A stretch of DNA of 13,301 nucleotides from RGIG7378 sp045588325 (GCA_045588325.1 JAZNEA010000013.1:1-13301), one strand, 5' to 3'. Counted from the stretch's first letter, positions 7,165 through 13,301 are shown. A program made the numbers and translations. Notes: generated from the letters alone by a model not told the origin.

Positions 7165-7193
7165 ATTATATGATAGTTACGGGCATGACGCAA
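7165..7193 (-). promoter_or_regulatory. Putative promoter of the metG operon
   Basis: On the minus strand a perfect TATAAT (7165-7170) is preceded, 17 bases upstream, by TTGCGT (7188-7193), which keeps only the TTG of the -35 consensus. Transcription would start near 7158, giving a leader of about 60 bases. Confidence 0.55.
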
Positions 7194-7222
7194 GACGAGT
7201 GTTCCACCTACCAAGGCGGCTG

Positions 7223-7252
7223 TAATATTTCTCGGCTGCCACATCATAAACT
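7223..7252 (+). promoter_or_regulatory. Putative sigma-E type promoter of spmA-spmB
   Basis: GTAATATT (ATATT at 7225-7229) and CATAAACT (7245-7252) are 15 bases apart. The mother-cell sigma-E pattern is roughly ATATT, 14-15 bases, CATACAnT, and only one base of the -10 differs. Transcription would begin about 20 bases before the spmA start. spmA and spmB belong to the sigma-E regulon in B. subtilis, which supports the call. Confidence 0.55.
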
Positions 7253-7278
7253 TTCCCAAACCTACTTTGGAGTTTTAC

Positions 7279-7905
7279 ATGCTAAGTTTTGTGTGGCTAT
7301 TTCTGCTACTTTCCGGTGCCGTAATGGGCATGGTTTCTGGGCATCCAGGAGATGTTTCCCAAGCCTTTATCCAAGGAGCTGGGGATGGGATACAGATAAC
7401 CTTAGGGCTTGCTGGCATGTTTTGTCTGTGGAGCGGACTTACAGAGATTGCCTCTCGTGCCGGCATATTAACATGGCTTAGCAACATGCTCTGGCCAATA
7501 ATACACCTCTTAATGCCAAACCTACCCAAGGACTGCGATGCTGCAAGGGCTATCTCCATGAATCTCGTGGCGAATATGCTTGGTGTTGGCAATGCTGCTA
7601 CTCCACTTGGGATAAAGGCTGTGCAGGAGCTAAAGATACAGGACCGCACCGACGACACTGCCTCCCACAATATGATCATGTTCCTACTCCTAAATGTGGC
7701 AGGAATACAACTGGTCCCCACCATGGTCCTGTCTATCCGTCAAAGCTGTGGTGCTCTTGTAGCCTCTTCTATTTTACCTCGCATATGGCTTGTTCAGACA
7801 ATCTCTCTTGCTTGTGGTATTGTTGCCTGTGCCATGTGCAGCATCCTATCCTCTATTACAAGAACTTGCCCTAACAAAAAGGAGGCCCTTGTATGTCAGG
7901 CATAA
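7279..7905 (+). CDS. spmA: Spore maturation protein A, SpmA
   Basis: SpmA is a polytopic membrane protein needed, with SpmB, for proper dehydration of the spore core and hence heat resistance; the transported solute is not established. The ATG at 7279 is chosen because GGAG (7269-7272) lies 6 bases upstream; an in-frame TTG at 7267 would include that site. The 208-residue product is close to the usual length. It begins with a hydrophobic helix (MLSFVWLFLLLSGAVMGMVSG). It carries the nucleoside-recognition (Gate) domain pattern, with GAGDGIQITLGLAGMFCLWSGL and then MNLVANMLGVGNAATPLGIKA, and ends with two membrane helices. Its end overlaps the start of spmB by 13 bases, so the two are co-translated. 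Confidence 0.93.
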   Translation: MLSFVWLFLLLSGAVMGMVSGHPGDVSQAFIQGAGDGIQITLGLAGMFCLWSGLTEIASRAGILTWLSNMLWPIIHLLMPNLPKDCDAARAISMNLVANMLGVGNAATPLGIKAVQELKIQDRTDDTASHNMIMFLLLNVAGIQLVPTMVLSIRQSCGALVASSILPRIWLVQTISLACGIVACAMCSILSSITRTCPNKKEALVCQA

Positions 7906-8399
7906 CGGAAATCATAGGGGCATATGCTCTGCCTGTTATTGTGTTGCTTATCTTGGTAATAGGGTATATTAAAAAGGTTCCTGTTTTCGATGCCTTTGTG
8001 GACGGTGTTAAACAGGGATTGCCAACCCTTGTTAAGCTTGTCCCTGTTATGGTAGGGTTAGTTACTGCTGTTACTGTATTTAGAATAGGTGGAGCGGCAC
8101 AGTTAATTAGCAATATGGTTTCTCCTATTGCCACAGCCTTGGGGCTATCTCCAGAATTACTCCCCCTTGCCATCCTAAAACCCATATCCGGCTCTGCATC
8201 TGCCACCTTGGGAGCGGACATAATGGAGCAGTTCGGGCCAGACTCTGCCATAGGCATACAAGCTGCCATCCTTTTAGGCTGTGGTGACACAGTCATGTAT
8301 GTGATTTCTGTCTACTTTGGCTCCGCGGGCATAAAAAAACTGCGCTATGCCATGATCCCTATCATAGTGTCCAGCGCAGTGGTTGTTTTGTTATTGTAG
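7893..8399 (+). CDS. spmB: Spore maturation protein B, SpmB
   Basis: SpmB is the partner of SpmA in spore-core dehydration and is likewise a Gate-domain membrane protein. It has 168 residues, slightly short of the B. subtilis protein. AAAGGAGG (7878-7885) inside the spmA end precedes the ATG by 7 bases. Visible family features are the first helix (AYALPVIVLLILVIGYIKKVPVFDAFVDG), the central GLVTAVTVFRIGGAAQLI segment and the KPISGSASATLGADIM loop, followed by GDTVMYVISVYFGSAGIKKLRYA. The last 65 bases, coding for the terminal helix and stop, are duplicated exactly about 4.4 kb downstream, and the same bases form a terminator-like dyad. The intact gene here appears to be the functional copy. 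Confidence 0.94.
   Translation: MSGITEIIGAYALPVIVLLILVIGYIKKVPVFDAFVDGVKQGLPTLVKLVPVMVGLVTAVTVFRIGGAAQLISNMVSPIATALGLSPELLPLAILKPISGSASATLGADIMEQFGPDSAIGIQAAILLGCGDTVMYVISVYFGSAGIKKLRYAMIPIIVSSAVVVLLL
8333..8398. terminator. Bidirectional terminator-like dyad inside the 3' end of spmB
   Basis: An 8-bp outer stem ACTGCGCT (8339-8346) with AGCGCAGT (8373-8380) encloses an inner 5-bp stem ATGAT-ccct-ATCAT (8352-8365). On the plus strand it is followed by a T-rich run (8381-8397), suitable for ending spmA-spmB. On the minus strand it is followed by six more T residues (complement of A 8333-8338), suitable for ending the convergent island operon. The loop is larger than in a textbook terminator. 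Confidence 0.55.
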
Positions 8400-8412
8400 G
8401 TGTGGCGATTAC
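8335..8412. repeat. Direct repeat copy A (att-like), 3' end of spmB
   Basis: Bases 8335-8399 are identical to 12743-12807 (65 of 65). The match continues to 8412/12820 with mismatches only at 8400 and 8406. The left edge is abrupt: upstream is spmB coding sequence here and unrelated sequence at the other copy. The repeat contains the spmB stop codon, so anything joined to its right leaves spmB intact. This is the expected form of the left junction of an element inserted site-specifically into the 3' end of a gene. Confidence 0.85.
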
Positions 8413-8455
8413 GCAAATCCCCATTCGTTTGTATGCAAATTCCGCGCAAATCCCC
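8412..8455. repeat. CGCAAATCCCC direct repeats, possible recombinase arm sites
   Basis: CGCAAATCCCC occurs at 8412-8422 and 8445-8455, with a partial copy TGCAAAT at 8434-8440 between them. They lie immediately inside the left junction of the proposed island. Short direct repeats flanking a core site are typical arm-binding sites of tyrosine recombinases; here that role is inference. Confidence 0.4.
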
Positions 8456-8544
8456 GTTAAACCCATATTTAGCCCAAAAATTGGTTCTTCACTTTTTTAT
8501 TATATATCTTTTCCTGACACTTCTTCACGATCTCTAAGACATTG

Positions 8545-11100
8545 TTATCGAATCAACTCAATCAGTTTTGATTTCTTAAGCTTTCGTAATGGTACTTGTA
8601 ATGCAAAGAAACATACAATAGTTCCAACTACCAATACCACCATTTCAGCAGTCCAGTTCCAAGAAATAATGTTATGTGGATTTTCCTTTATACCTTCCAA
8701 ATATATATTATTTGCAATGTTCTGAATAATTAGAACCACCGGAACGCTTAACAATACAGAAAGTCCATAAACAGTCCATGACTCAATTGTAAATAATCCG
8801 GATATATCCTTCATTGAAATGCCTAAAGCTCGCAAAATTCCGATGTTTCTCTTGTTGCTCCTCATAGAAATGTGTATAAAGTTAGCCAGCATTATTCCAC
8901 AAAGTAAAATGATTACTATTAGCAGTGTAACCAAGAATGCACGCATTACATTAAGCGTATCAGAAAATTCATAAATTCGAATAACTGCTGGCTCCTCTAT
9001 ACGCAATGAGTTTCGTGTTAGCTCCTGCACCAAAGTTCCATAATCACCTTCGCTTACATAACACAACACAGATGCTGCATACTGATCATAATAAAGTTGA
9101 GCTATTTCTCCCCAAATTCTTTCTGAGACATACACATCTGCGTTTAATGTCTCTAAATCTACCCCAGATACAACTCCAACAACAGTTATTCCTTGAGGGA
9201 AAAAATCACTTAAATCCAAATTCATAGAATGGCATTCATTAAACTTCTCCTGTTGAATATCTACAAATTCTCCAAAAAAAGGTTCAAACTTTGACAAATT
9301 CATCTCCAGATTCTTAAGAAACATAAAACTTTCTGAAACCAAAACCTCATTATCTGCTTGAGGCATTCGACCTGCAATAAGATTCTCTTGGTTAATATTC
9401 TGAACACTATCGTAATAGAAATTACTCTCTCTATAACTTATTTCCTTAGAAGATGTAGTAAAATCAGACATAGCCAACATAATTCTATTATTACTTTGAG
9501 GCATATCTTCATGTAGTAACTGCGACCTACAACAAACAACGTTATATCGATAGCGCAGATAATACTCTACGTATGGACTATCACTTCCATGCAATATTTT
9601 CATCTTTAATTGATAGCCAATATAATCTGTTTGAATAATACCTGTAACTTTCAGTTCTTGATGATGGTTACTTATTACATCACCAATTTTTACTCCTAGC
9701 TCAGATGAAAGATAGTCTGTAATTAAGCACTCATTATTATTTTGTGGATACTCTCCTTCTATTGATGCACTTTCCATATATTCATTTGGCGCATAAAGCG
9801 TTGTAACACCATATGCATAATCTGTACTATACTCATCATCTGTCAATTTATAAAATTCACAATCATATATTGCTTCAACTTTTTTAATTGATTCTGGCAA
9901 AATTTCCTCTAATAACGCAGATAAATATCCTCCCTTAGTTAAAGTTTGGGAGTATGTTTGATAAAAAGAATCACAGTATGATTTTTCAGCATACACTGGA
10001 ATTAACTTTGGCTGATATGTATTCATATACAATGTGATAGATTTTTCACTTTGATAGAAAGTGGTTGTGATTGCACAAAAGAATAGTCCTAGTGACAATG
10101 CTAGAACACATGTAGTCAACAACAAAGTCAATTTCTTTTTCTTAAGGAAAGCACCTGCCAATTGCAGACGATAGTAAAAAGAGAGTTTTCGAGACTGTTT
10201 GTTTAACCTTTCTTTGTTGCCTTTTTTCTCATCATCAAGTACCCTGTTATCCTTCTCTACTTTTATTGACGAAAGCGTAATAGTATCTTGATGTTCCGCG
10301 TCGGAAACTAATTCAGCTAAAAACTGCCCAAGATTATCATACGTCAATTCCACTTTCTCCTCCTGACCCTTGTTTTTAATAAGAGATAAAGAGTATATGA
10401 AATTCTGTTTTTCCTTAAACTGCTTTTTTACATTTGCAACATGACCATTTTCCATCTCTATTACAGTATCTCCATAGCGGAATGCGGAATCTCTATCATG
10501 TGTAACAACGATAACTACATACTCCTTAGATATTTGACTAAGGAGTTCAAACATAACATTACTTGTCTTTGAATCCAAATTACCAGTTGGTTCATCTGCA
10601 AAAATAATATTAGGTCTCTTAATAAGGGCACGAGCAACTGCGACACGCTGTCTCTCGCCTCCACTCAATTCATTGATTCTGCGAGACTCATATCCATCTA
10701 AGCCAACTTTTTCTAAAGTTTCTTTAATTAAGACTTTAATTTGCTCAATACTTTTCCCATCCCATTCTTGGATTTCCAATACTAATTGCAAATTATCAAA
10801 CACTGACAAGTCAGGAATTAAATTATATTCTTGGAAAACGACGCCGATTTTTAAATTACGGTAATCATCTAATTCATTTTCAGAGAAACCACCTATATCG
10901 GTACCGTGAATGTATATACAACCCTCATCGTATTTATCTAAGCCACTTAGAATGTTTAGTAATGTTGTTTTTCCACATCCACTTTTGCCGAGGATCATGT
11001 ATAACCCATTGCACGAAAAATGCAAGTTTACGTTATCTGTTGCCAAAACCTCTCCAGAAAGAGTAGTATATTTTTTTGTAAGCTGTTCTATGCGTATCAT
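8545..11100 (-). CDS. Fused ABC transporter ATPase-permease, MacB/FtsX type
   Basis: This is a single-chain transporter of about 851 residues. Residues 1-225 form the ATPase with Walker A GKSGCGKTT, Q-loop VFQEYNL, signature ELSGGERQR, Walker B IIFADEPTGNLD and the H-loop in VVVTHDRD. A charged linker (about 226-305) leads to a membrane segment (about 324-346), a large extracytoplasmic region of roughly 370 residues, and three C-terminal membrane segments in an FtsX domain (NIGILRALGISMKDI). The family drives export or release of peptides and proteins by a mechanotransmission cycle rather than classical transport. The start at 11100 is preferred: GGAG lies 6 bases upstream, whereas the ATG at 11112 lacks a ribosome site. 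That site is in a perfect hairpin. It is the third gene of the island operon; the substrate is unknown. Confidence 0.88.
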   Translation of the reverse strand: MIRIEQLTKKYTTLSGEVLATDNVNLHFSCNGLYMILGKSGCGKTTLLNILSGLDKYDEGCIYIHGTDIGGFSENELDDYRNLKIGVVFQEYNLIPDLSVFDNLQLVLEIQEWDGKSIEQIKVLIKETLEKVGLDGYESRRINELSGGERQRVAVARALIKRPNIIFADEPTGNLDSKTSNVMFELLSQISKEYVVIVVTHDRDSAFRYGDTVIEMENGHVANVKKQFKEKQNFIYSLSLIKNKGQEEKVELTYDNLGQFLAELVSDAEHQDTITLSSIKVEKDNRVLDDEKKGNKERLNKQSRKLSFYYRLQLAGAFLKKKKLTLLLTTCVLALSLGLFFCAITTTFYQSEKSITLYMNTYQPKLIPVYAEKSYCDSFYQTYSQTLTKGGYLSALLEEILPESIKKVEAIYDCEFYKLTDDEYSTDYAYGVTTLYAPNEYMESASIEGEYPQNNNECLITDYLSSELGVKIGDVISNHHQELKVTGIIQTDYIGYQLKMKILHGSDSPYVEYYLRYRYNVVCCRSQLLHEDMPQSNNRIMLAMSDFTTSSKEISYRESNFYYDSVQNINQENLIAGRMPQADNEVLVSESFMFLKNLEMNLSKFEPFFGEFVDIQQEKFNECHSMNLDLSDFFPQGITVVGVVSGVDLETLNADVYVSERIWGEIAQLYYDQYAASVLCYVSEGDYGTLVQELTRNSLRIEEPAVIRIYEFSDTLNVMRAFLVTLLIVIILLCGIMLANFIHISMRSNKRNIGILRALGISMKDISGLFTIESWTVYGLSVLLSVPVVLIIQNIANNIYLEGIKENPHNIISWNWTAEMVVLVVGTIVCFFALQVPLRKLKKSKLIELIR

Positions 11101-11126
11101 TTCCTTCTCCATAAATAGAGAAGGAA
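11098..11126 (-). promoter_or_regulatory. Hairpin sequestering the ribosome site of the ABC gene
   Basis: On the minus strand TTCCTTCTC (11118-11126) pairs perfectly over 9 bp with GAGAAGGAA (11101-11109), with an 8-base loop. The downstream arm carries the purine-rich ribosome binding site and abuts the ATG at 11100. Upstream, at 11141-11148, is an unused AGGAGGAA site overlapping a two-codon ATG-GGA-TAA frame. Together they could form a translational switch; no ligand or leader peptide is evident. Confidence 0.5.
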
Positions 11127-11152
11127 CAGGTATTATCCCATTCCTCCTATGT

Positions 11153-11764
11153 TTAATTAATATCCAATAAAAAAGCTTCTATTTCATAAAGCACAACATC
11201 TCCTAAAAGATAGGGATATATTACTTTTAATTCTTCCTCTTGTGCTCCCCAGGCCCCAATAAATCTACGAGGCACATTATTCACAACAAAATATCTATAA
11301 CTTAAATTTCCTTCTACATTTGCTATGTATTCTTCTGGTTCATCCCACAGGGTAGCATATTTCTCTCCCAAATATAGCAAACAGAATTTTTCTTTTTGAA
11401 TCATACTGTCTATCAACAAAATCTCATCTTCAGATAGATGTACGTTTCCAGACAAATCATTTATAACGAGAAAGGAATAACTACAGTTTGGTTTTGCATT
11501 CAAACTTTCTTCATTGGCAGTTTCGATAAGACGATATGAAACCTCTCCTTCGAACCCTATATCATCACCAAGAACAATTATATCTGTAGGATATGTATCG
11601 CTAATGAGTAATTCAATTCGCTCTATGCTCGTAATAAAACCCTTGTCGCCAAAAAGATTACGCACAAACTCAGGAATAGGAACTACTCCAACACCTGCAA
11701 GAACTCCATAAACAAGTCCAATTGCGGCAACACATATTAAAATAATAACAAATAGTTTTTTCAT
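11153..11764 (-). CDS. Membrane-anchored protein of unknown function, 203 aa
   Basis: I do not recognise this family. The product starts MKKLFVIILICVAAIGLVYG, a basic start and a single hydrophobic helix (about residues 4-28) without a convincing signal-peptidase site, so it is probably a signal anchor with the rest outside the membrane. The outer part alternates hydrophobic strands (TDIIVLGDD, YSFLVINDL, FCLLYLGEKY) with helices (SEDEILLIDSMIQKE), suggesting an alpha/beta fold. It contains few cysteines and no lipobox. The gene follows the secreted-protein gene by 14 bases, with AGGA 9 bases before the ATG, and precedes the ABC gene by about 50 bases, so it belongs to the same operon. Roles such as immunity protein, chaperone for the secreted partner or accessory transporter subunit are possible but unsupported by motifs. 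Confidence 0.8.
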   Translation of the reverse strand: MKKLFVIILICVAAIGLVYGVLAGVGVVPIPEFVRNLFGDKGFITSIERIELLISDTYPTDIIVLGDDIGFEGEVSYRLIETANEESLNAKPNCSYSFLVINDLSGNVHLSEDEILLIDSMIQKEKFCLLYLGEKYATLWDEPEEYIANVEGNLSYRYFVVNNVPRRFIGAWGAQEEELKVIYPYLLGDVVLYEIEAFLLDIN

Positions 11765-11778
11765 ATTATTAATTCCTA

Positions 11779-12561
11779 TTAATATGGTGTAGTGAGCGTA
11801 ATATTATGGTTAACTTTTATATGCTGAAGGTAAGTAGATGCGGAATAGCAGGGCTCCATATCAAATCTTTCAAATCGAGGAGATACTGTAATCAATGCCT
11901 TATATTTTGACGAACCAGTTTTCATTACATAATGTGCTTTCTGAATACTTTCGTTATAGCTATATTTAGACAATGCCCAATTCCATCTTAAAATTGGATG
12001 GTTGTATGTATATGTAGTTTTATACAAACGTGCTGAGGTGTCAGAATAACTATCTATATCCAAAGCTTTCTTTGTAATAGTTGTGGAAGCAGAAATTCCT
12101 ACAGTCTTATCATTGTTTGCCTCTATTCCTAGAGTATAACTAGTTTCTGTGGCAAGTTGTGTTGGGGAATAGGCCATAAGAGATGCTGAAGTAGGAAGAG
12201 TTGACGCAATAGTTAATTCGTCACTATAACCACAATAGTTCTTAGTTGGATATTTTCCTTTCATTGTACAACGGACAAAAACATTATCCATGTATTGTCC
12301 ATCAGATGCTTTAGATCTTGCTCTAGCTATTCCAATATTTGTTGTGCAAACTCCTATTAGCTTTCCGTTATAATAACAATTGGTTGTTACTGTAGTATAC
12401 CAAATGGGTTTATAAAAATAATTTAAATCTACAGAAAAGCCATAAGTTGATGACTCAATATCAGTTGCAGCAGAAGCTATAGACATAGATGCTGGTGAAG
12501 TCACGCACATTACAATTATTAGTGTAGTAAAGATAATTTTCTTTAAATGTTTTAATTCCAT
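11779..12561 (-). CDS. Secreted protein of unknown function with Sec signal peptide, 260 aa
   Basis: I do not recognise this family. From the ATG at 12561 the product begins MELKHLKKIIFTTLIIVMCV, a basic region and hydrophobic core, and has a likely signal-peptidase site after SIASA-A (about residues 32-33). An in-frame GTG at 12582 would add seven residues (MASKEVY) before the signal peptide; neither start has an ideal ribosome site. The mature part (about 228 residues) is rich in Thr, Ser and Tyr with alternating strands (TTVTTNCYYNG, TVGISASTTITKKALDIDS), pointing to a beta-rich fold. It has five cysteines and no helical bundle, wall anchor or known catalytic motif. It is first in the island operon with an ABC transporter. 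A secreted effector or antimicrobial protein is a guess from context. Confidence 0.82.
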   Translation of the reverse strand: MELKHLKKIIFTTLIIVMCVTSPASMSIASAATDIESSTYGFSVDLNYFYKPIWYTTVTTNCYYNGKLIGVCTTNIGIARARSKASDGQYMDNVFVRCTMKGKYPTKNYCGYSDELTIASTLPTSASLMAYSPTQLATETSYTLGIEANNDKTVGISASTTITKKALDIDSYSDTSARLYKTTYTYNHPILRWNWALSKYSYNESIQKAHYVMKTGSSKYKALITVSPRFERFDMEPCYSASTYLQHIKVNHNITLTTPY

Positions 12562-12622
12562 GTAAACTTCTTTAGAGGCCACCTCAATAAATTATTCATT
12601 TTTATGTACGTACCACTAGGTA

Positions 12623-12650
12623 ATTCTACTCAACTTTTGTTTTGTTTCAA
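12623..12650 (-). promoter_or_regulatory. Putative promoter of the island operon
   Basis: On the minus strand TTGAAA (12645-12650), a 16-base spacer and TAGAAT (12623-12628) each match the vegetative consensus at five of six positions. Transcription would start near 12616. An 8-bp palindrome GTACGTAC (12606-12613) lies just at or after the start point, and a 12-bp palindrome ATTATTAATAAT (12671-12682) lies upstream of the -35; either could be an operator. The region is very AT-rich, so chance matches are more likely. Confidence 0.5.
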
Positions 12651-12742
12651 TTAATTTTTTATAAATCTTAATTATTAATAATCATATTAGTTAACGAAAA
12701 AACTAAATCTGGTATTTTTTGGCAAAGCATCCTGCTAAACCC

Positions 12743-12820
12743 AAAAACTGCGCTATGCCATGATCCCTATCATAGTGTCCAGCGCAGTGGTTGTTTTGTT
12801 ATTGTAGATGTGGTGATTAC
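12743..12820. repeat. Direct repeat copy B: displaced 3' end of spmB
   Basis: The first 65 bases equal the last 65 bases of spmB, including the stop codon, and the similarity extends to 78 bases with two differences. There is no start codon or upstream spmB sequence attached, so it is a non-functional remnant. Its nested dyad (outer stem 12747-12754 with 12781-12788) is retained, followed on the minus strand by T residues (complement of A 12743-12746), so it may terminate the FtsX-type gene that ends at 12848. It marks the right junction of the proposed island. Confidence 0.85.
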
Positions 12821-12847
12821 AAAAACGGCACCATTCTCAATGTTTCA

Positions 12848-13301
12848 TTACTCAAATCTCAAAGCCTTTGTTACCTCAATTTTTGCAGCATATAAACCTG
12901 GAGGAATACTGCAAATCACGGCTTCCAGAACACCTAATAATATAGGTAATAACATATGTCGAATTTCAATGCATATTGGGAAATTTATCATCATCTTTTC
13001 ATATAAATATAGAGAAATTACCTTTGCAAGTATTATACTAAGACATGTAGCAACTAATGATGTAAGAAATCCTATAAATACCATTTCAAATACGAATAGT
13101 ACCAGAATATCCATACTTGTTGCCCCGAATGCCTTCCTTATGCCTACTTCTGGGATTCTCTCTTTTACAGAAAAAAACACAATACTCATTATGCTTATTC
13201 CTGATACAATACAAAGAAACATTGTTATTATGTTAAGAATACTCCTCGTACTCTGCAATTCGTCCTCTAAAATAGCCTTTTGATTTTCATATGTTATACT
13301 T
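12848..13301 (-). CDS. MacB/FtsX-type ABC transporter permease, C-terminal part
   Basis: The frame is open to the right-hand edge of the window, so the start of the gene is missing; a TTG at 13258 is only an internal leucine codon. The visible 150 residues read SITYENQKAILEDEL and then three membrane segments. The FtsX/MacB hallmark loop VKERIPEVGIRKAFGATSMDI joins the first to the second, and the end is LYAAKIEVTKALRFE. This is the usual C-terminal half of permeases in MacB-like systems that export peptides or respond to antimicrobials. It is closer to the standard MacB loop than the fused transporter inside the island. It is AT-rich like the island and ends 28 bases to the right of repeat copy B, on the strand opposite to spmB. 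Confidence 0.88.
   Translation of the reverse strand, partial: SITYENQKAILEDELQSTRSILNIITMFLCIVSGISIMSIVFFSVKERIPEVGIRKAFGATSMDILVLFVFEMVFIGFLTSLVATCLSIILAKVISLYLYEKMMINFPICIEIRHMLLPILLGVLEAVICSIPPGLYAAKIEVTKALRFE

Larger units (their letters stand above)
8400..12742. mobile_element. Putative genomic island inserted at the 3' end of spmB
   Basis: The segment lies between two direct copies of the spmB 3' end and is plainly richer in A+T than its left neighbours: by hand count 16 G/C in the 60 bases from 12541, against 33 in the 60 from 4681. It carries one minus-strand operon (secreted protein, membrane-anchored protein, ABC exporter-like protein) and about 145 gene-free bases at its left edge. 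No integrase, resolvase, transposase or conjugation gene is visible, so it is either a degraded element, a passenger moved by a recombinase encoded elsewhere, or the inner part of a larger island that continues past the window. Insertion by recombination is inferred from the repeat structure. Confidence 0.6.

Noticed and set aside
7188..7225. Possible T-box element before metG (minus-strand sequence GGTAGGTGGAACACTCGTC resembles the T-box core).
   Set aside because: The match to the T-box core is poor, there is no terminator/antiterminator pair, and there is no room for the specifier stem because spmA begins right next to it.
8400..12742. Island as a lactococcin 972-type bacteriocin locus.
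   Set aside because: The secreted protein is far larger than that bacteriocin, the ATPase and permease are fused, and no motif of that family is visible; only the general gene logic is similar.
8400..13301. Integrase, transposase, resolvase or insertion sequence in or next to the island.
   Set aside because: No reading frame shows recombinase or transposase motifs, and no terminal inverted repeats with a short target duplication were found at the junctions.

Overview
The window looks like chromosome of an anaerobic, spore-forming member of the Clostridia, probably the family Lachnospiraceae. The basis is the combination of spoIIR, spmA and spmB, the yabD/yabE-like/ksgA neighbourhood typical of Firmicutes, strong AGGAGG ribosome binding sites and moderate base composition. 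Genus cannot be fixed from the sequence alone.

Layout. (1) Positions 1-223 hold the 3' end of an ABC-transporter ATPase gene on the plus strand, closed by a clear Rho-independent terminator (238-270). (2) Positions 274-561 are gene-free and consist of a long imperfect inverted repeat followed by a string of GC-rich hairpins, which looks like dispersed repeat DNA. (3) A small unrecognised gene (567-827, minus) has a near-consensus promoter and repeated dyad motifs in its leader. (4) engB (1092-1706, plus) converges on spoIIR with overlapping stop codons. (5) A tight minus-strand block, metG - tatD - G5/3D-domain protein - rsmA, then spoIIR, runs from 7097 down to 1703. The genes join by 1-nt overlaps or gaps of only a few nucleotides, so metG, tatD, the wall protein and rsmA are probably one transcript, while spoIIR may also have its own forespore-type promoter. 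(6) Divergently, spmA-spmB (7279-8399, plus) follow a sequence resembling a sigma-E promoter.

(7) The striking part lies beyond spmB. The last 65 bp of the spmB reading frame, including the stop codon (8335-8399), recur exactly at 12743-12807, and the match continues with two mismatches to 78 bp. Between the copies is a much more AT-rich segment of about 4.3 kb. It carries a minus-strand three-gene operon: a Sec-secreted protein of unknown family, a membrane-anchored protein of unknown family, and a fused ATPase-permease ABC transporter of the MacB/FtsX type. This arrangement is what site-specific insertion into the 3' end of a gene leaves behind: spmB stays intact and a spare 3' end marks the far edge. 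No recombinase gene is visible. The duplicated unit is itself a nested dyad that can act as a bidirectional terminator. The left edge also has direct repeats that could be recombinase arm sites. The ABC gene's ribosome binding site is locked in a perfect 9-bp hairpin. Just past the second copy is the end of another FtsX-type permease gene (12848-13301, running off the window), so the spmB end may be a repeatedly used docking site for transporter modules.

Functionally, the core region is housekeeping (translation, ribosome assembly and rRNA methylation, wall remodelling) plus sporulation signalling and spore-core maturation. The island appears to be an accessory export, immunity or sensing module whose substrate is unknown; the co-encoded secreted protein is the obvious candidate partner.
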